This document shows positions 11,420 to 24,186 of a DNA stretch of 64,000 nt, in pieces. The notes beneath the pieces are model-generated. The model was given only the letters and a program-made list of their open reading frames with translations, was not told the DNA's origin and ran no database searches. The position numbers and the translations under genes are program-made. The DNA comes from Hermodice carunculata (Eukaryota; Annelida; Polychaeta; Eunicida; Amphinomidae), in the NCBI GenBank assembly GCA_964020975.1, contig OZ026612.1, forward strand, positions 128,371,741 through 128,435,740, read 5' to 3'. The number at the start of each line of letters is the position of its first letter. The stretch's first letter is position 1.

Positions 11420-13220
11420 GAAGAGGAAGAAGAAATATTTGTTAAGACGTGAGTATTTATAAGAAATGTCGACAAAAAATGTTTCTTATAACGTTAAAGA
11501 GGCAACAGTCATCAATCTACTTCAGCTGCATAACTTTTCATCTCGTTATTTGTTTTCTTAGTCAAACAATTTAAGTCCCAAACCTATAACAAGTTGACCA
11601 TACTCATATAAATCATAATGAGTTTTAAAAGAATTTTTGCAGAGGCATGCTTTTTAATTGGCAGCTGAAAATTGTAAAAGTTGCAAAAGATGAACAAAGC
11701 AGTTTAAAAAAATCAATTTTTTTTTTAAAAGATTATTATCTTTTCCACTCAATATCTTCAATGTCATAAATGCATAGTTTGTTGACCGTTCACTCTAGAC
11801 GGGCCAGTGATCGCCAGAAAAATACTAGAATGTGATTGGAGAAAATAGGATCGCGATCGCTGGCAAGCCAGGTTACAATGGAATTTTGATGTTAATCACA
11901 ACCTTCCGGGCATTATTGGGGAAAAGTGCAAAATCACAGGTTTTGCCATCATGGAAAAAATATATTAGTTTCAGTTTTTTCCGACAGATGTCAGGAAGAG
12001 CAGCTCAATATGTCCTCCTATTCTTTTTCGTTATCGAGCCTTTCCACATCAACATCGCAACCCAGTTTCCCTGTCATTCTAACTCTTCACAAGCTGAAGA
12101 AGATTTAGGCTAACGCCGACAATTACTGGGTACATTTTCCTTTCCTCTAAGTAAATGTCACTTCTCACCCCTATGAATGATATTACCATCAGCTTTTGTG
12201 TGGGCTGCATTTTGTGTGATACACAAAGAAAAACCAATTGTTTAGTGTAAATATGCACAAAACAACAAACTGTTCGTTGACAGGGAACTCAAGTTATTTA
12301 TAGTAATCTGGGCAGTTAATGTGAAATGCACGCTGCTTATTTTTATGTGTAAAAGGATGCAATTTTGCTTCAAAACAAATCAAATGAACATGATCATTGT
12401 TTTTACGCCAAGGGCAATTTCAACAAGCACATTGAAACATGCAATTTTTAAGAGAAATTACGCATGATCTAGGGGTAAATGGATGGTAACCCTTTTACGA
12501 GAAAATCAGTTTTTAACTTACAAAAGGAAACTCTTACACAGGACAAAATTTGTTGCGGAAGACGAACTGGAAATCTGTAAACTATCAGCTCATTCAGGAG
12601 CCAGAAAATCTGTACATATGTGAACATCTTAAAGTATGGCACATGTTAACTTCTGTTTCCTTGAAAAAATTCTGTAGGATATATTCGTCAAGCTTGATTT
12701 AATTTTTCTGAATGAAATCGTATGCCCTTATATTCCTAGAAGCAAAAAAAGCAGAATTTTAAACAAAATATTGATACTAGCCTATTTGTGCCAACGTGGA
12801 TTCATTTTGTTTTCACTCGTCTATGGATGGCAGTGGTGTTCCAAAAGCAACCCCCCCCCCCAGTATATACTATTAAAACACACTCTTGAAAAGAATGAAC
12901 ATGGGCTGCTTTCACCACTGATGTTACAGCTGCGGCATGCAAGATAATATCATTTGCTTGGCATGATGAGATGAAACTATGCAGAAATGAAAAGAAATTA
13001 TAATTGGGACAGTTCCATGCAACAAGGCATTGATCTTCACCACGGTAAATTAGCTTACAATTCATGCTTCTGCCAGGAAAGCAGGCGGTATTCCCACCGT
13101 AACTTTAGTGGACAAACAGTGTACCCGAGTATTTAAAAACCGCACGGATCTGTCATTGAAAAGACTAGAAAACTTGTGTAATTGAGCAACTTTAGGTTTC
13201 AAATAACCATTTTATGGTAT
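11420..13220. other. No recognisable gene
   Basis: AT-rich unique-looking DNA with short frames only (for example plus 11832-12113 and minus 12802-13065). None shows a motif I recognise. Confidence 0.5.
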
Positions 13221-13221
13221 G

Positions 13222-13230
13222 CATATATAC

Positions 13231-13287
<57 letters not shown>

Positions 13288-13288
13288 C

Positions 13289-13365
<77 letters not shown>

Positions 13366-13366
13366 A
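13222..13366. repeat. (TA)n microsatellite
   Basis: About 140 bp of TA with a few TATG and TTTA interruptions. Confidence 0.95.
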
Positions 13367-13369
13367 TTT

Positions 13370-14690
13370 ATTGCTGAATCTACCCCTTTACAGCGGGGGC
13401 ACCATGGGCAGGGCAGAACCCACGGTGTGTCAGACACGTTTTAGTAGAATACACGTAAATATATACGAAGCATTGATCTGAAATCTAAAATTACAAGCAC
13501 ATACCACACACATCCATATATATCAGCTGTAGATTGTAGTAAAAAGTAATGTCCTTTGGTCGGCTCAGAGCTGTCGTCCAGCGACTCTCGCCTGTAACAC
13601 CATCCTTCAGTTAGAAATAGTTTACAAATAGAGTCAAACAAAGACCCAACATTGTTACACCATATTTAAAAATCTCTCTAAAATATGAAGCCACGCCCCG
13701 CGGAAACTTGGACCCATATTGTGGCCCCCAAACACTCTTTGCTTTCTATATATGAACAAATCCATAATGCCACGCCAAAAATATAACTGACTACGCGTGT
13801 TTTTCATATTTTCAGGTTTCAAATCTACCCAAAATAGATACTTTTTTTACATGCAATATCACGTCTGACGACGACCCACACTCTTCACATACCGAAGTGA
13901 ATTGACGTTGAGGCGAGTAAATGAAAAATTTTCACAACCAAGTGGCCACTCTACCAAATAGTGAAATGACTAATCTATTAGGCTATATTCGTGAAACTGG
14001 CTTTAAAGACTAATTCATATAATTTTTTTGTCGCTTTTCGTAACGTTCCTTTAACCAGGGCGCCTGTCAATCATTGCACTTCCGGTTAGCAGGATAGCTT
14101 TGTAAACAGTGTGACGGCCGCACACACACTGAGGTGATTCACGAATTTTCGAAACTATAAATGCAATATGCATGGATACGTTAATATTACTGTATTAGTC
14201 ATCCAGAAAAAGTGGACAGCGTGATAAAAAGTGACAGAAAATTAAATTTGAACACCAATAGACGTGCGTCAGCGGGCTGTCATGTGGCTCCTCGTATTTT
14301 CAGCCAATCACAATGCAAACCAGTCATTTCTCCCAAACATTAGGAAGCGGGACTCGATAGGGGTTTTGGAATTAGGACCTGGCAAGCAAAGACGTTTTTG
14401 TGATAACCGAATCGTATAAGTGTGCTTCAAACCATTGAATGTCAACTTTTACAATCTTTAACTTGAGGTTGTAAGAATTTTGACCTACCTATGCATGACT
14501 CGTTGGTGCTGACATTCAAAGCGCATATGTAAACAAAGCCCATCAGGAGCTCTCGTCTCGCATTGGAGCACCCAGATGATGGTAGATTTCCACACACACT
14601 CAAACGGCGACTGAATGTTACTGGCGACTCGGCCCTGGCTATACAGCCAGCATGTCCCAATAAAAGGGGGACACGTGCGCTGGGCATTTT
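13370..14690. other. No recognisable gene
   Basis: Moderately GC-richer unique sequence. Overlapping frames on both strands near 14442-14910 probably include the decayed 3' end of the LINE that follows. Nothing else is identified. Confidence 0.4.
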
Positions 14691-16045
14691 CAAGCTTTCC
14701 TTTCCCAAATGAAAGACCCTGCTTCGGGAGTACAACATCCCTCATGAATCGCCAAAGTCACTCGTTCCCATATAAAAAGGCTTTGTCACCGAGTATAAGA
14801 CACAGTTTCCCTATCAGAGGTGATCTCATGTTCTTGTGTGATACGCACTCCAAATTGCGCTCCCTCAATCTGTTTTCCTATATAAAGACATACCTTGTTC
14901 TTATATGATTTGATTTCCTACATTTAAACATAAAATGGGGAAGATCTTCCTTCTCGAGTTTACATAAACTGCAAATTTCATTTGGGAGCCCCCATCTGGC
15001 AAGATCTTCGTTTAGCCCCAAGTAACCGACCCTGGCCAGGAATTTTAATCTAATTCCATTGGAATTCCCAATGTTGTAAAGATATCTATTGCCAAAGGTA
15101 GAACATCTCATTAGCCGAAACCGATAGGGTGAACTTTTATCGTCAATATCTTGGAAAAATCTTATAACTTTCCAAACTTAGCTTGTGGTTAGGCTTGAGC
15201 CATGATTCGTTTTTGCTTGTTAATGCACGATCCATTCGAATATTAATCAAAATTTGGCGAATAGCTCCGCCATTATAGGCTCCCAGAAGTTCATTAAAAT
15301 TTGTTTACACAATCTGCTGTCAGGCAAATCATAGGTTCGCATCAAATACTACCTGCGGTAGTATTAGATGCGAATGCGGCCCAACATCAGTTTGAACGGT
15401 AGCCATCCAAATTCTCCTATAACTGCTGAAACAGCAGGAGTAGATCTTACTCCCATTATTTACTTGGCAATAGAATATTGTATGCACTTGATATGTGCTT
15501 TACTTTCGTTAGTGCTGTTCAGCCACACTACACACCCATGCAAAATAGAAGGTAAAATTATACCTTTCCAAATAGTATTACCAAATGAGACCCTGTTAAT
15601 ATTATCATGAGCAGATAGAATACTACAGAGGTAGCCTCAAAGGCGTGACGCCTTTGGTGTTATTAGCGTTTTCACATGTGCAAGGTCGCTTAGAGACCCG
15701 GTAAAAAGTTCCAAGATATTTATATGACGTACATTCATCTATGGCAGAATTTCCTAACATCCATTTTCTGCTGGGGTTATAGCGTTTACCCACAACCATC
15801 ACTTTTGATATTTTATAATAAAAAGACATACCCCATTTAGATACAAAAGCGTGTGAAACCTTTAACATTTTCATTATATTCTGTTCACTATCACCCATTA
15901 GCACCACATCATCTGCATAGAGTAGCCCAGGAATTACGGCTCTATCAAAAAGGATACCCAGCTTCTCGTTTCTCATTTAACGATCAAATCCTGTATAGCA
16001 ATGGAAAACAGAGCAGGCGATAAAATACAACCTTGCTTGACTCCA
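14690..16045 (-). mobile_element. LINE (non-LTR retrotransposon) RT fragment, degraded
   Basis: Minus-strand translation shows reverse-transcriptase motif B ([14 protein letters not shown], near 16030) and then the catalytic box LLYADDVVLMGD near 15915. Next comes a thumb-like segment (SVGFGNTIWKG-like, then FGWLPFK, about 15600-15390). The C-terminus has a zinc-knuckle-like CSLCKLEKEDLPHFMFKC near 14940-14990. The order matches LINE ORF2 proteins. The frame is broken: it shifts near 15976 and again several times between 15620 and 15110. The upstream part of RT is missing, because the (TA)n tract at 16049-16140 lies directly against the first motif. The YADD catalytic residues are still present. 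The exact clade is not determined. Confidence 0.7.
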
Positions 16046-16046
16046 C

Positions 16047-16048
<2 letters not shown>

Positions 16049-16125
<77 letters not shown>

Positions 16126-16157
16126 TATACATATATATATGTGTGTGTGTGTGTGTA
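16049..16157. repeat. (TA)n(GT)n microsatellite abutting the LINE fragment
   Basis: About 90 bp of TA followed by GT. It directly borders LINE coding sequence at about 16045. Confidence 0.95.
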
Positions 16158-16249
16158 TGCAAAATATATTTATTTGTTTATTTATATATGCATGCATACA
16201 ACTATAGGTTAAATCCCCAGGGGCTATCGGTAGCAAGCAGCTACCGACG

Positions 16250-17209
16250 GCAGTAACATGTTTGCTTAATTGTACTTACTTAGAATTCTGGTTAAGAAAA
16301 TTATATTTTGCTTACATGTTTTTGACATAAATGCTTATGACTTTCACTCTTTTCTGACATGCCTAAGTACACATTTTCAAAAATTACTCCAATTTGAGAA
16401 TATTTACTCAAATGTCACAAACCTGACCCATAATGTTGAAACATTGACTCAGGTGTGGCAGCGAATTAGAGCTTTATTGCTTCCAGACTTACAAAGTGAG
16501 GAGTAGGTGTCACCATAGGGATTGTGTTACCTTCTTGGTGCAGGATGTCCATTGTTGCAGTACATGCGAGGACTTCCCTCGGTTTGCACAGGTGGTCTGG
16601 CTGCAACTGTGTATTTTACAATCACTGGGACTGAACAAGCCCCAGCTTGTTTCTACTCAAGTTATACACTGGCAGGCAGATTAACTAAGATGAGTTATCC
16701 AACTAGAAAGGGTACATACTGGTTCAGGGTAAGTCATGTTGTTTTTAATTGGACTTGTTCTATGCAAATCGACTAATTGTGTTTGGTTTGACAGGTATTT
16801 GTAATTCATAATGAAACTCTGCATTTATCAGCAAAACTTTACGTATTTAGCTAATTCATCATTTGCCACGTTCATGTTTATTCATTATCAGGCGGCTTAT
16901 CTTTGCTTAATATTCAGCTTGGGCGAGGAGCTGCTTCTCAAAAAGACATGTACAAGTACAGGCTCCGAAACATGTTCTGAGTGGTTGCTCGCCGAAGACC
17001 TTTTAATTTATCAGGGCTAGCACAGCCCATGTCAAAACTTTACAGAAGAACGTCTCCAATATGGGCAATTGGTATTCCATATGTATATAAGTTAGACAGT
17101 GGCGGGTTAGCTTATGGAGAGTAAAGAGAGTGAATTGCGGAATAGGGTAAAGGCTACTAGGAAGTGGTTCTGGACAAATAAACACAAATACAACACAAAC
17201 ACAAACACA

Positions 17210-17246
<37 letters not shown>

Positions 17247-18700
17247 TATATATATGTGTGTGTGTGTGTGAGTGGTGGTTCAAGTTTATGGAGTGACCTT
17301 GTATATTATTGACAATTAGCCTATCACACAAGTCTGGCTGTATGTCACACGGTGTATTGTTGCAATAAAAAGCTTCCCAAACTTCCACAACTTGAAGCAG
17401 TCCTTTTGCTTTTTTCTTGGATCAATGAGGTATGAAGTTCCAGTGTTCTAAAGAGGCTTAATAATTCATGGCACATACTCTAATGGAGGCCATATGGTAT
17501 TGTCCTGTCTCATGTTATGCATACCTTACCAAACTCTCATGGATATTGATACCTTATGTTTTGATGGATTCAGGACAACTTTTCCTTTCAATATTACATA
17601 CCTTCTCCATTTAAAACTGGACACCTCCCCTGACTGGGAACCGTGTCATCTGCTCCTGTGATGAAACATATTCAGTATATGTAAATGTTACATATTCTTG
17701 GCGTGCCTTACATGGACTACAGAAATAACATTTAAATAACATTTATTCTCAAGTATATAGATGACAACAAAACAGAGCGAATCAAAAATAATTATCATTA
17801 TTAAGCCTTCTCTGATTATTCTTGTCACTGATCGTCACTGATCATTACTGTGATCTGAGAAGGTTTTTTTATACATTTTCTTCTTTCTGATAATGTTGGT
17901 CCATTATTATTTCCATGTATAATTATAATTATCTTTTGATGTAATGAAGTATAATAAAATCAATACAATTATATTTGTGAACAAGTTTGCTGTTGATTTA
18001 TGTATATATTTGCTGATTTTGTATTTTTTCATTCTATTGAGATCAACCAAAGACCTGAAGTTATATCGGAATTAGTTCTACATTGTTAAAAACTCCTATC
18101 AATGCTAAATTTGGACAAGCTACGTAAATTAAGTTTTTCGGAATTTTCCTTATTTATTTACACCTTCAGCAGGTACATTGAGGGGGGGGGGGGGCTAAAG
18201 TCAATATTTCCATATTTTATGCGTCTTACGTTAAACATTCATCACTTAGTTAAAGCCCATCTCAGATGTCTCAAAATGGGTCGTAGTCTTGGAGAAATCA
18301 ACAACACAACTGAATATTTGTAGTTATAATTCCACAGCGGTAAGTGTTACTCAAAACCAATATTAACTTGCCATATACCCAAGGAATTTTGTTTATGGAT
18401 AAACTGCAGATAAAAATAAAATTGTTTATGGCACTTAAACTTCAACTTTTGAAGACATACGGCAAGATTAAATGACACAATTCTCCATCCTTTCTTCTTG
18501 CTGAACAATTTCGTCGTAATGAGTGACGTCTAATCTGAATATCAGTATTAGGTTCGCAGGCGGACCGATGATGCCAAAGCTTGACATTACTATTTTATAG
18601 ATGAAACATTCCAACACACGGTTTAAAAATTCACTCTATACCAACATGTTTTGATACCGGCTAACTACATTACCTTAACGTTATTAATGAAAGACACATC
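16250..18700. other. No clear gene; (CA)n/(TG)n palindromic microsatellite
   Basis: Contains (CA)n at 17211-17242 running through TATATA into (TG)n at 17257-17270, a palindromic arrangement, and a G13 run at 18182-18194. Plus-strand frames at 16496-16776 are Cys-rich and vaguely recall a decayed zinc-finger segment, but I cannot support a family. The 3' end of paralogue 1 may extend to an AATAAA on the minus strand at 18153-18158. Confidence 0.4.
18153..18158 (-). terminator. Possible polyadenylation signal of paralogue 1
   Basis: AATAAA on the minus strand about 570 nt after the stop codon. I saw no closer perfect hexamer. Confidence 0.35.
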
Positions 18701-18726
18701 ATGCTTAAGTGATGAATTATTCAGTA

Positions 18727-21293
18727 TCAAAATGTACAAAGATACGTATTTCCATAACGTATATCTTGGCCCAATGGACTGTCACAATCTTCTTTGTATT
18801 CCCATTTCATCTTACTATCTTGTGCACTACAAATTTTGAAAGGCGAAGGAACCTGACAAAAGGTGCCCTGTGGTCCTATTGTATGGCACAGAGACTGGAA
18901 GAAAAATGTTGCATACACCCAAGCGTACATCATTACTGTCACGAGAAACGCACCAAGTCTCTTATATGCCAAGACAGTCGAGGCCGCGCCCACAGAACCT
19001 GCTACTACTATTGTCGCACATGCCATGAAGACAGCAAAACCAACACGAGAGAAGGCCTCTTGTACACGTGATTGTTTAGTAGGTGCGCGTGATAAACGGT
19101 AGGCTATCCCATAATGTAAGGTGAAGCCTATAGACAAACCCACTGACAGTGAGATGTACATCGACTCCAGCGTATTCATTTCCCAGCCTAAAAGAACAAT
19201 GGTTGCCACAGTTGATGCAACAGCGAGGCCTACGGAAAGAATGGCATACAAGGTGATTACGATATTTCGTGATGTCAGCAAAATAACCACTAGTGCCACT
19301 AAGACAGAGGTAAAGATGGAAACATTAGCACCACTGGAAACAGCCAACTGCATGTCATATAGTGCAAACCACCCAGCTCCAGTGAAAAATAAATTTTTTG
19401 CGCCGGGGGGTCCTTTGGTAGTCTCGTTCTCCACGAATTTTTTTATAATCGTATATATTCTGTCCATTGCTTTGAAATTCATTGAAAAATACCCACTAGT
19501 CTCCAAAGGAAATGAAAAAGCTTTCATGGATCCATTCATATCAAAAATAGGATTCCCAACGATTTGATGGCCTAATATAACAATGTACTTGGCAAATTCA
19601 GGCATGCATCTTGAAAGCTTTTTGGGGTCATACGGAAATGTGTCAAGTTTACAACAGTTGAGGAAAAACAGCCTGGTCGTTGGTTTTGAACATGTAGCTG
19701 TGATTGCAATTAAAGCATCAAAAAAACAAGGCCGTTTGCGATACTTTGCCAGAACAAAAGTTTGACTGAGCAATTTGCGACAAAAATGATTCATCCATAC
19801 TTGAGAATTTTTGTCCGAAAGATCAAAGGTAGGGTCCATTTCTAGTTTCCCCTTACTCTCCGGGTTATACACATTGCCGTTGTCTATAGGTTTGATGCCC
19901 CAGGTGAACCAAATAGGAATATTTGCTCTCTGGCGTCTGTGCTCCCTGTCAATGTATGCCTGGAACTCCATCTTTAGATAGCTTCTCCACTTTTCCATTG
20001 GGTGGCTGGCACTAAACATCTGGAAATGAGTTCTGGATGGCAGTTTTAGTCCTGGGTTGTAAAATGCAACAATGCAGCTCCCAAGACCAACGACAGTGAG
20101 AACTATTAGCCATGCCCACCAAGCTTTATCGATAAGAAAAGGTATAAATCTACTGAACACTACAGATGATGAAAAATGAAGTGCTTCAGTGACCCGGGCC
20201 GCACACAACTGTATGTTAGGAATCATAGAACAACAGGAATGGGTAGTCTTATCGATCATAATTATAATGGCGGGTGTCCATGTGATCATCATCAAAAAGT
20301 TGCAAAGTACTGCCAATCCAGAAAATACGCCGAAGCAGCAGACAGCAGTGATAGTGGAATTATAGTAAGCAAAGAAAGCAGCGGCTGTCGTAAGGCTGGT
20401 AATGAGGATAGACATGGCGGCGTGATGGAAGGTCCTGGACACCCACTGTTCCATTGGCAGATAAGGACTACTTCTCTTTGCATGTTTCCAGGCATCATAG
20501 AATATGAACACATCATCAGCTCCCACTGCTATGAGAATCAGTAATGCAAGTAAGTTCATGAATGGAAAAAAGTCAAATCGAAATACTACAAAATATAAAA
20601 AATAGGCTAGGCCAAAAGAGAGGAAGATATTTAGAATGGTGGCGGCGAGCAAGACCAGGGATCGGACATATGATATCATCAAAACGAAGATAGCGATCAT
20701 CGCGATAATGAAGTACTTCATGTCGGAGTGTAGTAAATAGTCAAATAAATTCAGCATGGTGGTTTTCCCAAATTTTGCACCAGAAAGCTGAACATATCCA
20801 TGTCGTTGATTGTTTGTCATGATGTTTTGTCTATAATAAATATGCCAAGGGGGCGAAATTTCCATCTTTTGGTAAACTAACAATGTAAAGCGTAAGTACA
20901 TTGTATCAAAGTCATTTGGCTTTGTGAAATTTATGTCTGTTAAAAAGTAAAGCAATTTATGGATTGCATCATATGGAAAGCATTCCTTCGGAACATTCTT
21001 ACATTTATGGGAGCCATCACAGTTTCCTTCCAATGAGTGCTTAAAATAATATGGAGCACAAGTTTTGATAAGTTTCTTGACTTCATACACATCATTGTCA
21101 TCAAGATCAGAACACTTTTTGTGGCGTAGTGCACTCACATAATATGACACGGAGTGCATGCGACAGGGTAGCTCGATCGTCAAACTAGGTAAAATGAGAC
21201 TTTCTTCAAGTTCGCATATACTTCGTAGGCCAGCTGCTGTGAATAAATTTTCTCCCGTTGCAGTCTCAAAGACGATCAGATTGTTTTCAATAT
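18727..21293 (-). CDS. Paralogue 1 coding exon 4 (SSD and C-terminal half)
   Basis: A 2567-nt last coding exon after TTGCAG|, continuous to the stop at 18727. It encodes residues 179-1033, including TM2-TM12, with no interruption. The open frame extends upstream to 21342 only because it reads into the intron. Confidence 0.92.
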
Positions 21294-21767
21294 CTGCAAA
21301 ACGGGAAATGTCACTGGTTTTAGTATATACATGAACTACCAAAACATAGAATCCAAATCGCCGGAATTTACTTATGGTGTGTTATTTTGTCAGTTCTGGC
21401 ATTATTGGTCCGCCCCATTTTCTAGAAACAGGCCAATGCGAAGAAGTCATATCCCGTCAGGGGAAGTTAATTCTGAAGGTTTTGAAATTTTGTGACCCGT
21501 CATCATTCAAGCGTTCTGTGTATGCTCCATTTGCTGTTCTGAGCCCCACCCCCCACCCTCCTACCCGGCTTTTTCTGGCTTCACTTTGTGTTTCTGTCAG
21601 TTTCACATTTTAAGAAGCTATATCGTGTGAGAACATGAATAAATATAGCTAAACATAAATTTGACCACAAGAAACCCCTCGAGAATCGATGATGAAATTT
21701 GATTTCCTAAGTCAGCGTAATTTACCTTTATTTAACCGCCTTAAAATTGTAGGTGCAGCCTATATAA

Positions 21768-21799
<32 letters not shown>

Positions 21800-22425
21800 T
21801 TGTGTGTGTGTAACTCATCGTTCAAACATTTTTCTCATTAGGCCTATCGCACGAATTTAGAAGAATTGGTGCAGTTTAGATTGACACAGATGACCGACGA
21901 GGTAGTAGTCTGCAGGGGGCTTTGATGGCATAAAATTATAAGGTGTTCAGTTGTAAATTGTATTGGAGTCCTGGCCAATCAGAGTGTATGTTTGGGCACA
22001 ACATGTGGGGATATTAGGGCATCTTGACCAGGCTGTGAATGGCTTTTACGCTTCAAAACATTCCGGACACAGTCTGTCATAAATTATGCCCACGATTTGG
22101 TAGTAATGACAACAATTGACCGTAGGGAAACATACGTTTGAAAAAAAGTCTCGAATACCAGATATTGTTCCCACAGAAACGACTTTTTTTAATTTTCCAA
22201 CCTCGTCATAGTTAACATAATGAATGGACGCTATTAGGAAACGAAATTAATACACATGCATACATGAATACATACATACACGCATACATGACCCACAGAC
22301 AACTCCATGGAACAAAGAAAGGACTCCCCTTTAAATTATGATGTTATGACAATTTAAAAGAGTATTAAATCGCGCCTTTCATAAAGAATAGCCAAGAAAT
22401 CATTAGTCAATGAACCAACCAGCCA

Positions 22426-22506
<81 letters not shown>

Positions 22507-24150
22507 GCTACATCTTTACTCTGGGGGTACCCTCTGGGGTAGCTTAAGCTTCAGCATGAGCCAAAATAACCAACTACCCAACCAACCAAGAAATCAAATC
22601 AGACTGTCAGTGTCAGGCAGACACCCAGGTACTGTCTGTCAGTCCATCAATGCGTTCTTACGTTTCTCTGTCGGTCCATCAATTCATATGCTCATGCAAT
22701 CATACACACCGATAGTATTTCTGGCACATGTAAATGGATCTACATTGCGTCTTTCTCTCAGAATTTCTGGACTGTGTCGCTCTCCATGGTCCTCATCTGG
22801 CTTATGGACAATCGGTAGCTCATTGACATGCGAAGAGAAATGCCTTTTCCTGACATTCAGCGCCATATCCGTGGTGGCATTTACAACTTTGTCAAAATCG
22901 ATGTGTAGGCCTACATATTGAGTTATGTTCGGCATGGCTGTCAAGATTGTGCCCTCCGATAAAACGCGCACTAGGTGGCGCTGTGCTGTATACGCACCAG
23001 AGATCACTGTTCCACGTGGAGTGAAACCCTAAAGTTGAACAGAAAACGGCAACTTGGCAGTCATTGAGGGCACTGTACAGTTATTTATAAACTGAAAGTC
23101 CTTTCAGCTGTAATCGTCGGCGGGTAATTTCAACTTGATGACGGATAATGCATTTCTAATCACGACAAGTCATCAACGTCATGTAAAAAATGGCCATCAA
23201 CAAGTTGAAATGAAATCAAACGACGAAGATTCTGAAAAAACGTTCAATTCTTATATTTACATTAAAGAAATACGATGGGCTACCTCAAAATTTGTGTCTT
23301 AATGGTTTATTTCATTATACTTGTAACGCAAATAATTTGAACACGCTACGGTGGGGGAGGGAGAAGGAGAACGCTAGTAGGGCGCATATTTTAGGCCTAT
23401 AGAGACAGGACCAAACTGGTCCTGATGCCGTGCCTGTGTCTCACTGGCAATTTGGGCCCACGACAAGAGGCGAATCTGAAATTCCCGATATAGCCTCGAC
23501 AAGCTGCGATATTTTAGCATTCGGTATTTTCCCACAACCAACACCTACGATCCTGTACAAATTGGTAAGACCATGTACGATATGGGTGTGACTAAATACA
23601 GTATAACTTCGATTAACTTCGACTAAAATTTTGTCGTAGGCAAATTTTAAACTTTTTAAATATTTTCTGAGAGGCAGAGAATAACTGCAAACATAGACGA
23701 CAGTCTAAGAACTTTTACTGGGAGCTACGTCTGCTTACCATATTTTTATTCGCCCCTTGCCGCAGACCAAACTTAGCCAGTGGGACACCGTTACTGCGTG
23801 CGATGCACTAGAGGATTGTCATGATTGCAAGTGCATACGTAATCGACTGTATTCATGGAAAAATTAACGTCAAATATTTTCCTATTCATCTAATGCTGAC
23901 GAAAACAACAAATGTAAATACATGTATAGTGTGAAAGATGGTTACAATTACGATTATAAGGACTACTTTTAATTGAACAAGGTCAAACGCAATTGATGAC
24001 CAGCAAGCATCGGCAACGACCATCTGCAATTGTGCATTAGTCATAATTTGGGTTCAATGTATACACGGGCACGTGTCTACATGCATACATAAATATATAC
24101 ACACACTCAAGTATACATATACATATGTATATATATATATGTGGGTGTGT

Positions 24151-24186
<36 letters not shown>

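Noticed and set aside
10989-11475. Ile-Tyr repeat frames on both strands
   Set aside because: Translation of (TA)n tracts; the same applies to similar frames at 13182-13481, 15973-16256, 47955-48176, 52307-52752, 53163-53488, 60955-61299, 61377-61692 and 62595-62819.
16227-16247. 8-bp inverted repeat TCGGTAGC/GCTACCGA
   Set aside because: Short stem without other context; likely chance.
16496-16776. Cys-rich plus-strand frames as a SWIM-type zinc finger
   Set aside because: The Cys/His spacing needs several shifts to fit, so the match is too weak to call.
20292-20516. 74-codon minus-strand frame, repeated at 56454-56681
   Set aside because: A shifted frame of the same exon 4. It recurs only because the two paralogues are nearly identical there.
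19121-20544. Plus-strand frames of 122-148 codons inside the Patched-like exons (also 55283-56905)
   Set aside because: Antisense shadows of the conserved minus-strand coding exons; their apparent conservation follows from the real gene.
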